From positions 1 through 14,152 of the forward strand of contig SLKB01000187.1 in the NCBI GenBank assembly GCA_007134805.1: DNA of 14,152 bases, given 5' to 3'. Shown piece after piece: positions 13,163 through 14,152 of this stretch. The DNA comes from Paracoccaceae bacterium. Lineage in GTDB: Bacteria > Pseudomonadota > Alphaproteobacteria > Rhodobacterales > Rhodobacteraceae. Positions within the stretch are counted from its first letter, which is position 1, and each line of letters starts with the position of its first letter. The notes under the pieces are model-generated. The model searched no databases, was not told the origin of the DNA, and was given only the letters and a program-made list of their open reading frames with translations. The position numbers and the translations under genes were made by a program.

Positions 13163-13498
13163 ATGATTCACTGGGCACGTGTCGAGGAACTTTACGAGGA
13201 TTTCGGTGAAGACGCCTTCGTCGATGTCATCGAGGTCTTCATGGACGAGGCGGAAGAATCGCTCGACCGGCTGCGCCGCGCGCAGACGCCGCAGGCGCAT
13301 GTGGTCGAGTTTCATTTCCTCAAGGGGGCGGCGCTCAATCTCGGGCTGACCGAGATGGCCGAGGCCTGCGCCCGCGGCGAACGCGAGGCCGGCGCGGGGC
13401 AGGATGTGACGGACGCGCGCGACGCGGTCCTCACCGGCTTTCCCACCGCCTGCCACGAGTTGCAGCAGACCTGGCGCGCGCGCATCCTTCCTGGCTGA
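13163..13498 (+). CDS. HPt (histidine phosphotransfer) domain protein
   Basis: A 111-residue single-domain HPt protein. FHFLKGAALNLGL (50-62) matches the HxxKG motif with phosphoacceptor H51 and K54-G55. The flanking helices (about 5-40 and 63-102) fit the four-helix bundle. It would pass phosphate between a hybrid histidine kinase and a receiver domain, and the divergent receiver-PAS-phosphatase is the obvious candidate partner. This is inferred from position and family knowledge; no kinase gene is in the window. I chose the ATG at 13163 because AAGGA lies nine bases before it and the helical domain starts at once. The frame is open upstream to an ATG at 13079, but that stretch has an unlike composition and reads as a leader. 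Confidence 0.87.
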   Translation: MIHWARVEELYEDFGEDAFVDVIEVFMDEAEESLDRLRRAQTPQAHVVEFHFLKGAALNLGLTEMAEACARGEREAGAGQDVTDARDAVLTGFPTACHELQQTWRARILPG

Positions 13499-13504
13499 GC
13501 GCGC

Positions 13505-14152
13505 TCAGAGCACGAAACCCGCGATCAATTCGTCATTGGTGATGTCGGTGAAGGCAAAGCCGTGCGCGGCCATCCGGTCGAACAGCGCAGGGAAATTCTC
13601 GGGCCGCGTGGTCTCGATGCCCAGAAGCACCGTGCCGAAATTGCGCGCGGTCTTCTTGAGATACTCGAAGCGCGCAATGTCATCCTCGGGGCCGAGGATT
13701 TCCAGAAAATCGCGCAACGCGCCGGGGCGCTGGGGCAGGCGCAGCATCAGGTATTTCTTGGTGCCGGCAAAGCGCATCGCGCGCTCCTTGACTTCCGGAA
13801 GGCGTTCGAAATCGAAATTCCCGCCCGAGGTCAGGCAGACCACGCGCTTGCCCGCGATCTCGTCGCGCATGTCCCCGAGCACATCGATCGACAAGGCGCC
13901 GGCCGGCTCCAGCACCACACCCTCGACATTCAGCATCTCAAGCATGGTGATGCAGATGCGGTTCTCGGGCGCGATCAGCACATGCGCGGGATCGGTGCCG
14001 CTGAGCTGCGCAAAGGTCCGCGCGCCAATCCGCGCGACCGAGGCGCCATCGACGAAGCTGTCGATCTTGGGCAGCGTCACGGGTTCGCCCGCCTGCAGTG
14101 CCGCCTGCAGGCTCGCCCCGCCGCGCGGCTCTGCAAGGCGCAAGGCTGAGGG
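13505..14152 (-). CDS. ilvA: Threonine ammonia-lyase (biosynthetic threonine dehydratase), C-terminal part
   Basis: The 3' 215 codons of ilvA; the frame is open to the right edge, so the start and the PLP-binding lysine lie outside. The visible part covers the end of the catalytic domain, with KIDSFVDGASVARIG, VVLEPAGALSIDVL and the conserved LTSGGNFDFERLPEVKERAM region, then a single ACT-like regulatory domain (about the last 85 residues). One ACT-like unit marks the short IlvA form of about 400-420 residues, not the two-ACT enterobacterial form. It deaminates threonine to 2-oxobutanoate, the first step to isoleucine, and sensitivity to isoleucine is plausible but not readable here. Its stop is six bases from the stop of the convergent HPt gene. 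Confidence 0.9.
   Translation of the reverse strand, partial: PSALRLAEPRGGASLQAALQAGEPVTLPKIDSFVDGASVARIGARTFAQLSGTDPAHVLIAPENRICITMLEMLNVEGVVLEPAGALSIDVLGDMRDEIAGKRVVCLTSGGNFDFERLPEVKERAMRFAGTKKYLMLRLPQRPGALRDFLEILGPEDDIARFEYLKKTARNFGTVLLGIETTRPENFPALFDRMAAHGFAFTDITNDELIAGFVL

Overview
The window is about two-thirds G+C, with dense GCGCGC tracts and strong G/C at third codon positions. Its gene content fits an alphaproteobacterium, most likely of the Rhodobacteraceae/Rhodobacterales. The Hsp33 – CoA-type Nudix – CCA-adding enzyme – ABC exporter order, the short IlvA and the NavBac-type sodium channel all agree with that. No mobile element, CRISPR array, rRNA or tRNA gene was seen. The window is almost fully coding, and no gene-free stretch reaches 300 bases.

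Bases 1-10650 are a continuous run of minus-strand genes. Read in the direction of transcription they are: hslO (Hsp33), a CoA-pyrophosphatase-type Nudix hydrolase and cca (tightly packed, with short overlaps). After a 172-base gap with strong hairpins come an ABC exporter, a TrmA/RlmD-family RNA methyltransferase and a voltage-gated sodium channel (gaps of 6 and 24 bases). A lipoprotein L,D-transpeptidase follows, and then a multisubunit cation/proton antiporter operon in the order E-F-G-B-C-D. Every junction in that operon is a 1- or 4-base stop/start overlap, and subunit D runs off the left edge.

From 10650 to the right edge the layout is mixed. A second small Nudix gene is divergent from hslO. 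It converges on a REC-PAS-PP2C (SpoIIE/RsbU-type) phosphatase gene. That phosphatase is divergent from a small HPt phosphotransfer protein across an unusually A+T-rich intergenic region. The HPt gene converges, six bases apart, on the 3' part of ilvA, whose start lies beyond the right edge.

Two themes stand out. First, sodium: a NavBac channel (Na+ entry) lies just upstream of, and co-oriented with, an Mrp/Mbh-like antiporter (Na+ exit), with one cell-wall enzyme between them. The antiporter has the subunit order of archaeal Mbh-type modules and carries the MrpA C-terminal region fused to MrpB. Second, signalling: a response-regulator phosphatase and a lone HPt protein share one promoter region, which suggests a phosphorelay feeding a partner-switching or stress output. 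I see no clear evidence of a wholly new system. The sodium neighbourhood and the phosphatase/HPt pair are the parts most worth testing.
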